NCBI GenBank assembly: GCA_900553475.1
Contig: USEF01000055.1
Location: forward strand, 1 to 8,945
Source: an uncultured Collinsella sp.
GTDB taxonomy: Bacteria; Actinomycetota; Coriobacteriia; Coriobacteriales; Coriobacteriaceae
Direction: 5' to 3'
Length of the DNA stretch: 8,945 nucleotides
Positions 1 to 8,627 of this stretch are shown here, piece by piece (positions within the stretch are counted from its first letter, which is position 1; each line of letters begins with the position of its first letter). Both the position numbers and the translations under genes were made by a program. A model generated the notes under the pieces. The model saw only the letters and a list, made by a program, of their open reading frames with translations, searched no databases and had not been told where the DNA came from.

Positions 1-256
1 AGGCCTGGTCACAACCGACCGCGCCGCCCGAAACTACCGTCACTCCCGCCTCGACCGCCACCTTTGCCGCAAGCTCTGCCACGGCAAGACCATACGGCGA
101 GGCCTTTCGCGCACCGATGATGGAGAGCGCGGGCGTCGAAAGCGCCTCGGGGTTGCCGCGCACATAGAGCGTCTGAGGTACATCAGAAAGCTCCAAAACG
201 GTCTCGGGATACAACGCGTCACCTGGATGCAGCTCGAAGGTCCCCTCAACCATCAT
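1..256 (-). CDS. dprA: DNA processing protein DprA (Smf), 5' part, runs off the window
   Basis: DprA binds incoming single-stranded DNA in the cytoplasm during natural transformation and loads RecA onto it; many non-competent bacteria keep the gene. The 85 visible codons read MMVEGTFELHPGDALYP..., then TLYVRGNPEALS, then the start of the Rossmann fold, SIIGARKASPYG, and further on SGGAVGCDQA, which aligns with the family's SGLARGID segment. The start at 256 is chosen because it overlaps the comM stop as ATGA and has AAGGAGG five bases upstream; a second ATG follows at once at 253. The protein begins almost directly at the Rossmann domain, so the N-terminal helical (SAM-like) domain of many DprA proteins seems absent. 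The SGGAVGCD version of the phosphate-binding segment is unusual. Co-translation with comM supports the call. The C-terminal part lies outside the window. Confidence 0.9.
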   Translation of the reverse strand, partial: MMVEGTFELHPGDALYPETVLELSDVPQTLYVRGNPEALSTPALSIIGARKASPYGLAVAELAAKVAVEAGVTVVSGGAVGCDQA

Positions 257-1776
257 TGGTCCCTCCTTCCCTGGTACATCGCCGCCTCGAGCACGTGGTC
301 CTGCGTCACCTGCTCGCTCTCGGCGACATCTGCGATCGTGCGCGCAATGCGAACAAGGCGCACGATGCCACGCCCTGTGAGATGCGTGCGCTTCGACAGG
401 CCGAGCACACACTTCTCCGCCGCATCATCGAGCTCAAAGGTCGAAACGACGCCGTCAATGGACCGTGTCTCGTCATCCTCGGCCTCGGCATCCGCATCGT
501 CCATGCGGGATTCGCGCCAAGCGCGAAAGGCGCGACCGCGCACAACGTAGTCACGTAACTCGGCAGACGACATGCCCTCCGCACCCTCGATAATCACTTG
601 AGGGTCGGGACGGGTCACATCGATCATCATGTCGATACGGTCGGCCAAAGGACCGCGCAGTTTAGACCGATAGCGCTCGACCATCGCCGCCGAGCAGCGA
701 CACGGCACCTCGCGATCGCCCAAAAAGCCGCAGGGGCAGGGATTGCTCGCAGCCAGCAGCTGAAAGCGCGACGGGAAGGTAAAAGCCCCGTCGACGCGTA
801 CGATCCTCACGTAGCCGCGCTCGATGGGCTGACGCAGCGTCTGCAGCACGCCAGTGGGAAACTCGGCAAGCTCGTCCAAAAAGAGCACGCCGCCATGAGC
901 AAGGCTGATCTCACCCGGGTGCACCGGGCGCCCGCCGCCGATAAGGCCTGCGGTCGAAATACTGTGGTGGGGACTGCGGAAGGGGCGGTGCCCCGCCAAC
1001 AAGCCATCAATGTTCTCACCCAAAACCGAATGGATGCACAGTGCCTCCTGCTGATCCTCAACGGAAAGCTCGGGCAGAATGCCAGTCATACGGCGTGCGA
1101 GCATCGTCTTGCCCGATCCCGGAGACCCGATCATGAGCAAGCCGAGTTCTCCTGCCGCCGCAAGCGCCATGCCGCGTTTAGCGACTTCCTGCCCCAGCAC
1201 GTCTGCATAGTCGAGCTCGGGCTCAAAGGTCGCCTCGACACCCTCGGAATCCAAGTAGTGCCGTACGGCATCGCCCATGCCGTGAGCAAGCTGAGACAGA
1301 TGGTCGATAAAGCCGCAATCCACGCCCGCGAGTGGCACATGCTGGTCGGACCTGCCGGCGATAAAAGACAGCCCCATGTCGCGAGCCAATAGCTGAAACG
1401 CCACCTCGCCTTTGACAGGAAGCACCGTGCCGTCCAAGCCGAGCTCGCCGGCGATAAGACAACGATCGAGGTTGTCGCGGGGAATCTGACCATCGGCCGC
1501 TAGAACCGCGATGGCGATGGGCAGATCAAAGCCGCTACCGGTCTTGCGAATATCGCCGGGCGCCAGATTGACCGTAATGCCCGAGCGCGGGATCTCAAAG
1601 CCGGCCGAGCGCATCGCACAGCGAATACGACCACGTGACTCCATCACCTCCATACTCGGGATGCCGAGCATCTGAATGCCCGGAACGCCGCCGGCAAGCG
1701 AGACCTCGACCGTGACGTGAATCGCCTCGACGCCGCGGATGCAGGCCGCGTGAACGGCAAACGTCTCGAACGCCAT
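253..1776 (-). CDS. comM: ComM/YifB family Mg-chelatase-like AAA+ ATPase
   Basis: ComM is a hexameric cytoplasmic helicase-like ATPase that promotes branch migration when transformed DNA integrates; the family is also annotated as a Mg-chelatase-like competence protein. The product is 507 residues, the usual family size. The N-terminal third is the ChlI-like domain (VEVSLAGGVPGIQMLGIP, residues about 28-45). The AAA+ core follows, with Walker A GSPGSGKT (Lys223) and Walker B VLFLDELAEF (Asp301). The cysteine cluster SNPCPCGFLGD...CRC and a C-terminal helical domain with ARTIAD complete the family pattern. A longer frame reaches upstream to 1974, but ATG 1776 (MAFETFAVHAA) is the family-like start. 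It overlaps the yraN stop as TGATG and lacks its own Shine-Dalgarno, so it is probably translated by reinitiation. An Asp/Glu-rich stretch near residues 425-438 looks like a lineage-specific linker. Confidence 0.95.
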   Translation of the reverse strand: MAFETFAVHAACIRGVEAIHVTVEVSLAGGVPGIQMLGIPSMEVMESRGRIRCAMRSAGFEIPRSGITVNLAPGDIRKTGSGFDLPIAIAVLAADGQIPRDNLDRCLIAGELGLDGTVLPVKGEVAFQLLARDMGLSFIAGRSDQHVPLAGVDCGFIDHLSQLAHGMGDAVRHYLDSEGVEATFEPELDYADVLGQEVAKRGMALAAAGELGLLMIGSPGSGKTMLARRMTGILPELSVEDQQEALCIHSVLGENIDGLLAGHRPFRSPHHSISTAGLIGGGRPVHPGEISLAHGGVLFLDELAEFPTGVLQTLRQPIERGYVRIVRVDGAFTFPSRFQLLAASNPCPCGFLGDREVPCRCSAAMVERYRSKLRGPLADRIDMMIDVTRPDPQVIIEGAEGMSSAELRDYVVRGRAFRAWRESRMDDADAEAEDDETRSIDGVVSTFELDDAAEKCVLGLSKRTHLTGRGIVRLVRIARTIADVAESEQVTQDHVLEAAMYQGRRDQ

Positions 1777-2261
1777 CACGACACCTGCCAATCGAACGCG
1801 TTGTACTGATGCTCGATCTCGGCGATATGCCCGCCGCGAATGGTGACACCCACGGCATCGAAGCGGATCGCCTTGAGCGGATAGTGCTCCATGAGATAGC
1901 AACTTGCGATACGGCGATACCGACGCTGTTTTTGGGCATCCACGGCCTCCTCGGGAAAGACCCGCGTGGTGCAATCCAGGGCGACGCGCCTGGTCTTGAC
2001 CTCGGCCATCACCACGACATCGTCAAGCTCATCGAGCAGCACCAGATCGGCCTCGCCCTCGGTGCAACGATAACCCTGCTCCAGCAAGGTGTAGCCGCGC
2101 TCGTTAAAGTAGTCGATGGTGATTAGCTCGCCCAGCATGCCCAGCTCACGGGGACTGAGTCCCTTGATAAACTCGGGCGCCATCGCCCCGCAGTCGAGCT
2201 CGCCGTTTTCCCAACGCTCCTTGAGCTGCTGCGTCTTGCTCTTTTTGCTTGCGGCACTCAT
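1776..2261 (-). CDS. YraN/UPF0102 family nuclease-like protein
   Basis: The product is a 161-residue member of UPF0102 (YraN), a small cytoplasmic family with a restriction-endonuclease-like fold and no firmly established role; its place beside rnhB, comM and dprA suggests DNA processing. Residues 39-60 (ELGMLGE...) give the family's helix with Glu45. Residues 69-72 (GEAD) and 87-89 (EVK) match the GE-x-D ... E-x-K pattern of the PD-(D/E)xK fold. About 38 lysine- and glutamate-rich residues precede the domain, making the protein longer than the usual 115 to 125. The frame is open to 2393, but ATG 2261 has AAAGGAG five bases upstream, and the extra upstream residues are low-complexity with several Cys and His. 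The stop shares one base with the comM start (TGATG). This is the first gene of the yraN-comM-dprA unit, after the rnhB terminator. Confidence 0.88.
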   Translation of the reverse strand: MSAASKKSKTQQLKERWENGELDCGAMAPEFIKGLSPRELGMLGELITIDYFNERGYTLLEQGYRCTEGEADLVLLDELDDVVVMAEVKTRRVALDCTTRVFPEEAVDAQKQRRYRRIASCYLMEHYPLKAIRFDAVGVTIRGGHIAEIEHQYNAFDWQVS

Positions 2262-2321
2262 GGGATCTCCTTTCCCGCACACTGCATTGCCCCGATGATG
2301 AGGGCACCTTTCATGCGGGTA

Positions 2322-2351
2322 AGTACAGGAAGCAAACCAAAAGCTGACCAA
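2322..2351 (-). promoter_or_regulatory. Weak candidate promoter for yraN-comM-dprA
   Basis: On the minus strand, TTGGTC (2346-2351) and TGTACT (2322-2327) are separated by 18 bases, a partial match to sigma-70 -35 and -10 boxes. They sit between the rnhB terminator and the yraN start, where a promoter would be needed if the terminator is efficient. The boxes are weak, so this is a position-supported guess. Confidence 0.3.
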
Positions 2352-2359
2352 ATGCCAAC

Positions 2360-2400
2360 AAAAAAAGGGCCGTACGCAGCAATGCTGTTGCATACGGCCC
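2360..2400 (-). terminator. Rho-independent terminator after rnhB
   Basis: Read on the minus strand, GGGCCGTA (2400-2393) pairs perfectly with TACGGCCC (2374-2367). An inner CAGC/GCTG stem extends the hairpin, and a run of seven T follows at once (2366-2360). The structure lies 50 bases after the rnhB stop and would separate rnhB from the yraN-comM-dprA unit. There is no T run on the plus-strand side, so it should act in one direction only. Confidence 0.9.
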
Positions 2401-2450
2401 GCTACCAGCAGGTTTATAAAACCCTAGAGGTCCCTGTCTCCACAATTGAC

Positions 2451-3239
2451 CTAGAAAAGGCGCTCAGTCTGCAGAAAGTTTCCGCAAAAGCTCACACGAT
2501 GCAGTGGACAAAGTCCATGTTTTCGAATGGCCTCGATGTGCTCGGGGCTCGCATAGCCCTTCGATTCGGCCAGATGGTACTCGGGATACTCGGCGTCGTA
2601 CTCAACCATCATCTCGTCACGCGTGACCTTTGCCATGATGGATGCCGCGGCGATACAGGCGATCTTGGCATCGCCCTTCACCACGTCGCGCTCATTGGGA
2701 ACGGCGCCCAAGGGGTTGCCATCCATGAGGACGCAATCGGGCTCGAGCCCCGTATCGGCCACCGCACCCGCGACGGCAGCGCGGATGGCGCGGGCCATGC
2801 CCATATCATCGATATCCTTCGGCGCGATATGGCAAAAACCGATCGCCGTCGCCACCTCGGCAATCTTCACTGAGAGCAACTCGCGGCGCGCCGGCGTGAG
2901 CTTTTTGGAATCGTTGATGCCCCAGACACGCGGCTCCATAGGAAGGCAGACAGCGCATACCGTCAAAGGACCGGCCACCGAGCCACGGCCCACCTCGTCG
3001 ACGCCCACGACCACGCCATCACCGCCGAGCTCATGCATAAGCTCGTACATGCCGTTGACGCGCTCGCGCTCGGCAAGCTCCTTGGCATGGCGCTTAAGGG
3101 CACGCTCGCAAGCCTTGATCACCTGCTGGCGCGGATCCTCGCGATAATGCTCCACGAGGGCGGGAATCTCCTCGAACGTGGCACTCGCCAGCTCGCCGGC
3201 AACCTGCGATGCCGAAACCGAGCTCGTCATATTGGCCAT
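2451..3239 (-). CDS. rnhB: Ribonuclease HII
   Basis: This cytoplasmic enzyme cleaves RNA in RNA/DNA hybrids and cuts 5' of single ribonucleotides misincorporated in DNA, starting ribonucleotide excision repair. The product is 262 residues. The catalytic carboxylates are visible: Asp81-Glu82 in GVDEVGRGSVAGP, Asp173 in VLMDGNPLG and Asp208 in KVTRDEMM, with the KGDAK and SIMAKVTRD segments typical of type 2 RNase H. About 75 residues precede the catalytic domain, as in longer Gram-positive RnhB proteins. The frame is open to ATG 3257, but that codon leads straight into CAAGGAGGG, an ideal ribosome binding site for ATG 3239 seven bases on, so 3239 is preferred. The gene starts 30 bases after the rplS terminator hairpin and may depend on read-through or on a promoter I could not identify. 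Confidence 0.96.
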   Translation of the reverse strand: MANMTSSVSASQVAGELASATFEEIPALVEHYREDPRQQVIKACERALKRHAKELAERERVNGMYELMHELGGDGVVVGVDEVGRGSVAGPLTVCAVCLPMEPRVWGINDSKKLTPARRELLSVKIAEVATAIGFCHIAPKDIDDMGMARAIRAAVAGAVADTGLEPDCVLMDGNPLGAVPNERDVVKGDAKIACIAAASIMAKVTRDEMMVEYDAEYPEYHLAESKGYASPEHIEAIRKHGLCPLHRVSFCGNFLQTERLF

Positions 3240-3246
3240 ACCAGGC

Positions 3247-3253
3247 CCTCCTT
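3247..3253 (-). promoter_or_regulatory. Ribosome binding site that decides the rnhB start
   Basis: The minus strand carries AAGGAGG seven bases before ATG 3239. The in-frame ATG at 3257 lies upstream of this site and would place it inside the coding region, so the shorter rnhB product is preferred. Confidence 0.8.
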
Positions 3254-3268
3254 GCATGCAAATCAGAT

Positions 3269-3298
3269 AAAAAGAAGGGCCACCCGAAGGTGACCCTT
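3269..3298 (-). terminator. Rho-independent terminator after rplS
   Basis: On the minus strand AAGGGTCACC and GGTGGCCCTT form a ten-base-pair stem (one G-T wobble) closed by a TTCG tetraloop, followed by CTTTTT. It starts 35 bases after the rplS stop and ends just before the rnhB ribosome binding site. The stem, stable loop and T run together make this a convincing intrinsic terminator, possibly partial so that some transcripts continue into rnhB. Confidence 0.92.
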
Positions 3299-3332
3299 AC
3301 GTCCAAACGAGTGGACAGACGCTGCGATCTTC

Positions 3333-3674
3333 TTAGCGCTTCTCGGGGATGCGAGCAGCCTTGCCCACCTTGTCGCGGAGGTAGTACAGTTTGGCGCGAC
3401 GGACGCGACCATGACGAACGACCTCGAGCTTGGCGATCTTGGGGCTGTGAAGCGGGAAGGTACGCTCAACACCGACACCGAAGGACATCTTGCGGACAGT
3501 GAAGGTCTCGCGGGCACCGGCGCCGGCCATGCGGATGACGTCGCCCTGGAAGACCTGGATGCGCTCGCGGTCGCCTTCCTTAATGCGGTAGTGAACCTTG
3601 ACGTTGTCGGCGACGCGAACCTGAGGAATGTCCTCGCGGATCTGCTGACGCTCGATTGCGCGGATGTAATCCAT
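3333..3674 (-). CDS. rplS: 50S ribosomal protein L19
   Basis: L19 is a large-subunit ribosomal protein at the 30S-50S interface. The 113-residue product has the usual family length and hallmark segments: MDYIRAIERQQIREDIPQV at the N terminus, VFQGDVIRMAGAGARETFTVRKMSFGVGVE in the middle (shown in part here as GDVIRM and ETFTVRK), ERTFPLHSPKI, and the basic tail RRAKLYYLRDKVGKAARI. A TTG two codons upstream (3680) would also open the frame, but ATG 3674 has AAGGA seven bases before it and gives the standard MDYI start. Its own promoter, a structured leader and a strong terminator surround the gene, so it appears to be transcribed separately from ppdK. A small highly expressed gene of this kind fits that arrangement. 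Confidence 0.97.
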   Translation of the reverse strand: MDYIRAIERQQIREDIPQVRVADNVKVHYRIKEGDRERIQVFQGDVIRMAGAGARETFTVRKMSFGVGVERTFPLHSPKIAKLEVVRHGRVRRAKLYYLRDKVGKAARIPEKR

Positions 3675-3698
3675 GTGCAATTCCTTACTCTTCTAGAG

Positions 3699-3722
3699 GT
3701 GCCGTACCACCTTGGCCGGCAC
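3699..3722 (-). promoter_or_regulatory. Hairpin in the rplS 5' leader, possible L19 autoregulatory element
   Basis: On the minus strand GTGCCG and CGGCAC form a six-pair stem that encloses an inner CCA/TGG stem with a three-base loop. A 2:1 internal bulge separates the two stems. The hairpin ends 25 bases before the L19 start codon and has no T run, so it is not a terminator. A short CTC/GAG hairpin follows before the ribosome binding site. L19 leader RNAs that bind the protein are known in Firmicutes; whether this one belongs to any such class is inference from position and shape. Confidence 0.45.
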
Positions 3723-3743
3723 GTAGTTGAACAAACGTATTCG

Positions 3744-3771
3744 AGTATACACGCGCGGGTTTCTGCTGCAA
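3744..3771 (-). promoter_or_regulatory. Sigma-70 type promoter for rplS
   Basis: On the minus strand TTGCAG (3771-3766) and TATACT (3749-3744) are separated by 16 bases, a good match to -35 and -10 boxes. Transcription would begin near 3737, giving a leader of about 60 bases that contains the 3699-3722 hairpin. The boxes lie just downstream of the ppdK terminator hairpin. Confidence 0.6.
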
Positions 3772-3817
3772 GAACAATTTTTTACGCAGACAAAAAGACA
3801 AAACCCGCACATGATAA

Positions 3818-3845
3818 CCGCCCGCCTCGCGAATGAGACGGGCGG
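3818..3845 (-). terminator. Probable terminator after ppdK
   Basis: A GC-rich inverted repeat, CCGCCCG (3845-3839) and CGGGCGG (3824-3818) on the minus strand, is extended inward by CTC/GAG past one mismatch. It lies about 40 bases after the ppdK stop. Only TT follows directly; a T-rich stretch (TTTTGTCTTTTTG) begins roughly 14 bases later, so termination may be inefficient or factor-assisted. The stem itself is clear. Confidence 0.6.
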
Positions 3846-3883
3846 CATGAAGGGGGCTACGCTAGGCGTCTAAACCCAAAACG

Positions 3884-6616
<2,733 letters not shown>

Positions 6617-6672
6617 ATTCGACAGTATTTAATTTTAGATTTTAGTTTTGCTATCTCCAGATTGCAATGCTG

Positions 6673-6680
6673 CAAATATA
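6673..6680 (-). promoter_or_regulatory. Candidate Bacteroidetes -7 element for ppdK
   Basis: The minus strand reads TATATTTG, an exact match to the Bacteroidetes housekeeping -7 consensus TAnnTTTG. It would start transcription about 50 bases before the ppdK ATG at 6616. No good TTTG -33 partner is present at the expected distance, which lowers the confidence. There is no Shine-Dalgarno before the ATG, as usual in this phylum. Confidence 0.45.
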
Positions 6681-6916
6681 TGCTATTTCTACTTTGCAAG
6701 CACGAATAGCGTTAAAGATTTTTACATGTTTTACAACTATTCTTTACCATTTATATCCAGCAAATGCTTACATTTGCGTGCGGAAGTTTGTTGACGCTTC
6801 CATTTCCCATCGGATTTCCCGCCTATCTCTTTGCCCCTTACATATAATTATATGATCTTTTTCTTTTATTTGTGTCTATTTATTTCCAATAGGAAGACTC
6901 AGGAGTTTTTTGCTGA

Positions 6917-6954
6917 AGAAACTTTAGTTTCTACAGCATGAAACTAAAGTTTCT
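6917..6954. repeat. Perfect 15-bp inverted repeat with 8-base loop
   Basis: AGAAACTTTAGTTTC (6917-6931) is the exact reverse complement of GAAACTAAAGTTTCT (6940-6954), with TACAGCAT between them. Units 1 and 2 of the array therefore also form one long hairpin in RNA or a cruciform in DNA. The stem has no T run on either strand suited to termination. Confidence 0.85.
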
Positions 6955-7019
6955 CCCTAGTGGAACTAAAGTTTTTCTATAGCAAAACAAAAGTTTTCCT
7001 TATAAGAAATTTTAAGAAA
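6918..7019. repeat. Array of 14-bp dyad units at exact 22-bp spacing
   Basis: Four units begin at 6918, 6940, 6962 and 6984: GAAACTTTAGTTTC, GAAACTAAAGTTTC, GGAACTAAAGTTTT and AAAACAAAAGTTTT. Against unit 2 they match at 12, 14, 12 and 11 of 14 positions, and each is separated by an eight-base spacer. A very degenerate fifth unit may sit at 7006, again 22 bases on. Units 1 and 2 are each built from GAAACT/AGTTTC arms around a two-base centre, and symmetry decays toward unit 4. The period is close to two helical turns, so the same face of DNA would be presented each time, as expected for cooperative binding of a dimeric regulator. The binding protein is unknown; a repetitive intergenic element with no regulatory role is the alternative. 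Confidence 0.8.
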
Positions 7020-7133
7020 CTGCAATATATTGATTTATAAACACATACTATACATCCCTTTCTGTCCATAATCATATCTTCATCAATCTTGATAGAATAA
7101 CGAGAACTGTTTGCCGGACTCATTTAAGTATAT

Positions 7134-7153
7134 AGAACGAAGCTCTTTGTTCT
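7134..7153. repeat. Hairpin-forming dyad over the rlmD -33 region
   Basis: AGAACGAA (7134-7141) pairs with TTTGTTCT (7146-7153) across a four-base loop, with a single G-T wobble. The right arm contains the TTTG proposed as the rlmD -33 element, so a protein binding here could compete with RNA polymerase. No function is established. Confidence 0.45.
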
Positions 7154-7176
7154 TAGCGGAATTGTAAGTATTTTCG
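7146..7176 (+). promoter_or_regulatory. Bacteroidetes-type promoter for rlmD
   Basis: TTTG (7146-7149) and TATTTTCG (7169-7176) are separated by 19 bases. This fits the Bacteroidetes -33 TTTG and -7 TAnnTTTG arrangement with one mismatch in the -7 box. Transcription would begin around 7180, leaving a leader of about 20 bases before the TTG start. A dyad TTCGC-GAA-GCGAA (7173-7185) overlaps the -7 end and the presumed start site. Confidence 0.55.
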
Positions 7177-7202
7177 CGAAGCGAATTTAAAACTTAACGA
7201 CA

Positions 7203-8615
7203 TTGGCAAGAAAGAAGAAACAGTTGCCTATATTAGAAAAGGTAACCATTACGGACGTAGCCGCCGAGGGCAAGGCTATCGCGAGAGTGAACGATATGGT
7301 GGTATTTGTACCCTTCGTCGCTCCGGGAGACGTGGTTGATATTCAACTGACCCGTAAGAAGAATAGTTATGCGGAGGGGAAACCTGTATATTTCCATGAG
7401 TACTCGGCCAAACGTGCGGAGCCGTTTTGTGAGCACTTCGGTGTCTGTGGAGGTTGCAAGTGGCAACATCTTCCCTATGAGGAACAACTTTACTATAAGC
7501 AAAAACAGGTCTACGATAATCTTACCCGCATCGGGAAAGTCGAAATGGAAGAGAAACTTCCGATCTTAGGTTCCGAGCGCACGACTTTCTACCGGAACAA
7601 GCTTGAGTTTACTTTCTCAAACAAGAAATGGCTTACGGAGGAAGAGATCCAGTCCGGTGCTTCTTTCGATTGCATGAATGGTGTCGGGTTTCATATACCG
7701 GGGATGTTCGATAAGGTATTGGACATCCATAAATGTTGGTTGCAAGATGATATATCGAACAAGATCCGTCTTTGCGTCAAGGAATATTGCCTATCTCATG
7801 AGGGATATCCTTTCTTCGATTTACGGAACCAAGAGGGATTCGTTCGTACGTTGATGATCCGTACGGCATCCACTGGGGATTTGATGGTCGTATTGGTTTT
7901 CTTCCATGAGGATGTAGAGCGCAGGGAAGCGTTATTATCTCATCTGGCGGAACGATTCCCGGAAATCACGTCCTTGATGTACGTCATCAACGGCAAATGT
8001 AATGACACGATCACCGACCAAGAAGTTCTCGTATTCAAGGGAAAAGATCATATCATCGAGGAGATGGAGGGGCTTCAATTCAAGGTAGGTCCTAAGTCTT
8101 TCTATCAGACAAACAGTGAACAGGCTTATAATCTATATAAAGTGGCTAGAGAATTTGCGGGTCTTACCGGAAATGAGATGGTGTACGATTTATATACCGG
8201 GACAGGTACGATCGCAAATTTCGTCTCTCGCCAAGCAAAGAAGGTTATCGGCATCGAATACGTACCGGAGGCTATCGAGGACGCAAAAGTGAATTCCGCC
8301 TTGAACCATATAGAGAACACGCTTTTTTATGCCGGTGATATGAAAGATATCCTTACGCAGGATTTCATAAACCAACACGGACGTCCGGATGTTATTATTA
8401 CCGATCCACCACGTGCCGGTATGCATGATGATGTGATCAACACTATTCTCTTCGCCGAGCCGGAACGTATCGTTTACGTTAGCTGCAATCCTGCTACGCA
8501 AGCCCGCGATTTGAGTTTGTTGAGCGTGAAATACTCCGTCAAGAAAGTCCGTCCGGTCGATATGTTTCCTCATACACATCATGTGGAGAACGTGGTTTTG
8601 CTTGAGAAAAAATAA
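7203..8615 (+). CDS. rlmD: 23S rRNA (uracil-5-)-methyltransferase, RlmD/RumA family
   Basis: The enzyme uses S-adenosylmethionine to methylate C5 of a uracil in 23S rRNA (U1939 in E. coli). The 470-residue product starts with a TRAM RNA-binding domain (about residues 8-65). Cys76, Cys82, Cys85 (FCEHFGVCGGC) and Cys178 (HKCWLQ) are the expected ligands of a 4Fe-4S cluster. The Rossmann methyltransferase domain shows VYDLYTGTGTIANF (SAM site), ITDPPRAGM and the nucleophile Cys428 in VYVSCNPATQARDL. Glu462 in HHVENVVLLEK is the likely proton-abstracting base. Translation starts at TTG 7203: no ATG occurs before codon 32, and the skipped residues (ARKKKQLPILEKV) belong to the basic N terminus and TRAM domain. 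There is no Shine-Dalgarno. The exact target base is inferred, because Bacteroidetes carry related paralogues (TrmA/RlmCD group). Confidence 0.93.
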   Translation: MARKKKQLPILEKVTITDVAAEGKAIARVNDMVVFVPFVAPGDVVDIQLTRKKNSYAEGKPVYFHEYSAKRAEPFCEHFGVCGGCKWQHLPYEEQLYYKQKQVYDNLTRIGKVEMEEKLPILGSERTTFYRNKLEFTFSNKKWLTEEEIQSGASFDCMNGVGFHIPGMFDKVLDIHKCWLQDDISNKIRLCVKEYCLSHEGYPFFDLRNQEGFVRTLMIRTASTGDLMVVLVFFHEDVERREALLSHLAERFPEITSLMYVINGKCNDTITDQEVLVFKGKDHIIEEMEGLQFKVGPKSFYQTNSEQAYNLYKVAREFAGLTGNEMVYDLYTGTGTIANFVSRQAKKVIGIEYVPEAIEDAKVNSALNHIENTLFYAGDMKDILTQDFINQHGRPDVIITDPPRAGMHDDVINTILFAEPERIVYVSCNPATQARDLSLLSVKYSVKKVRPVDMFPHTHHVENVVLLEKK

Positions 8616-8627
8616 ACATATAATATA

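Larger units (their letters stand above)
6617..7202. other. AT-rich intergenic region between divergent ppdK start and rlmD
   Basis: These 586 bases separate two divergent genes and hold no convincing coding region. The longest open frame on the plus strand (6667-6855) has no family features and no suitable start context. The region contains candidate Bacteroidetes promoters for both flanking genes, a 22-bp periodic dyad array in the middle, and two short hairpin-forming dyads over the rlmD promoter. No tRNA, rRNA or mobile element ends are visible. Confidence 0.75.

Noticed and set aside
598..1392. A 264-codon open frame on the plus strand opposite comM
   Set aside because: It lies wholly antisense to the Walker-motif core of comM, and its translation matches no family I recognise. 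It is explained by codon bias of the real gene.
3753..3808. GCGGGTTT ... AAACCCGC inverted repeat between ppdK and rplS
   Set aside because: The arms are only eight bases with a 40-base loop, and the rplS promoter boxes sit across one arm and the loop, so I do not treat it as a separate element.
6667..6855. A 62-codon open frame in the AT-rich intergenic region
   Set aside because: It has no upstream gene context, no recognisable domain and no conserved features, and it overlaps the proposed ppdK promoter. Chance is sufficient.
6918..6997. CRISPR array interpretation of the 22-bp periodic repeats
   Set aside because: The units are 14 bp with 8-bp spacers, too short and degenerate for CRISPR, and no cas genes are present. 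A dyad operator-like array fits better.
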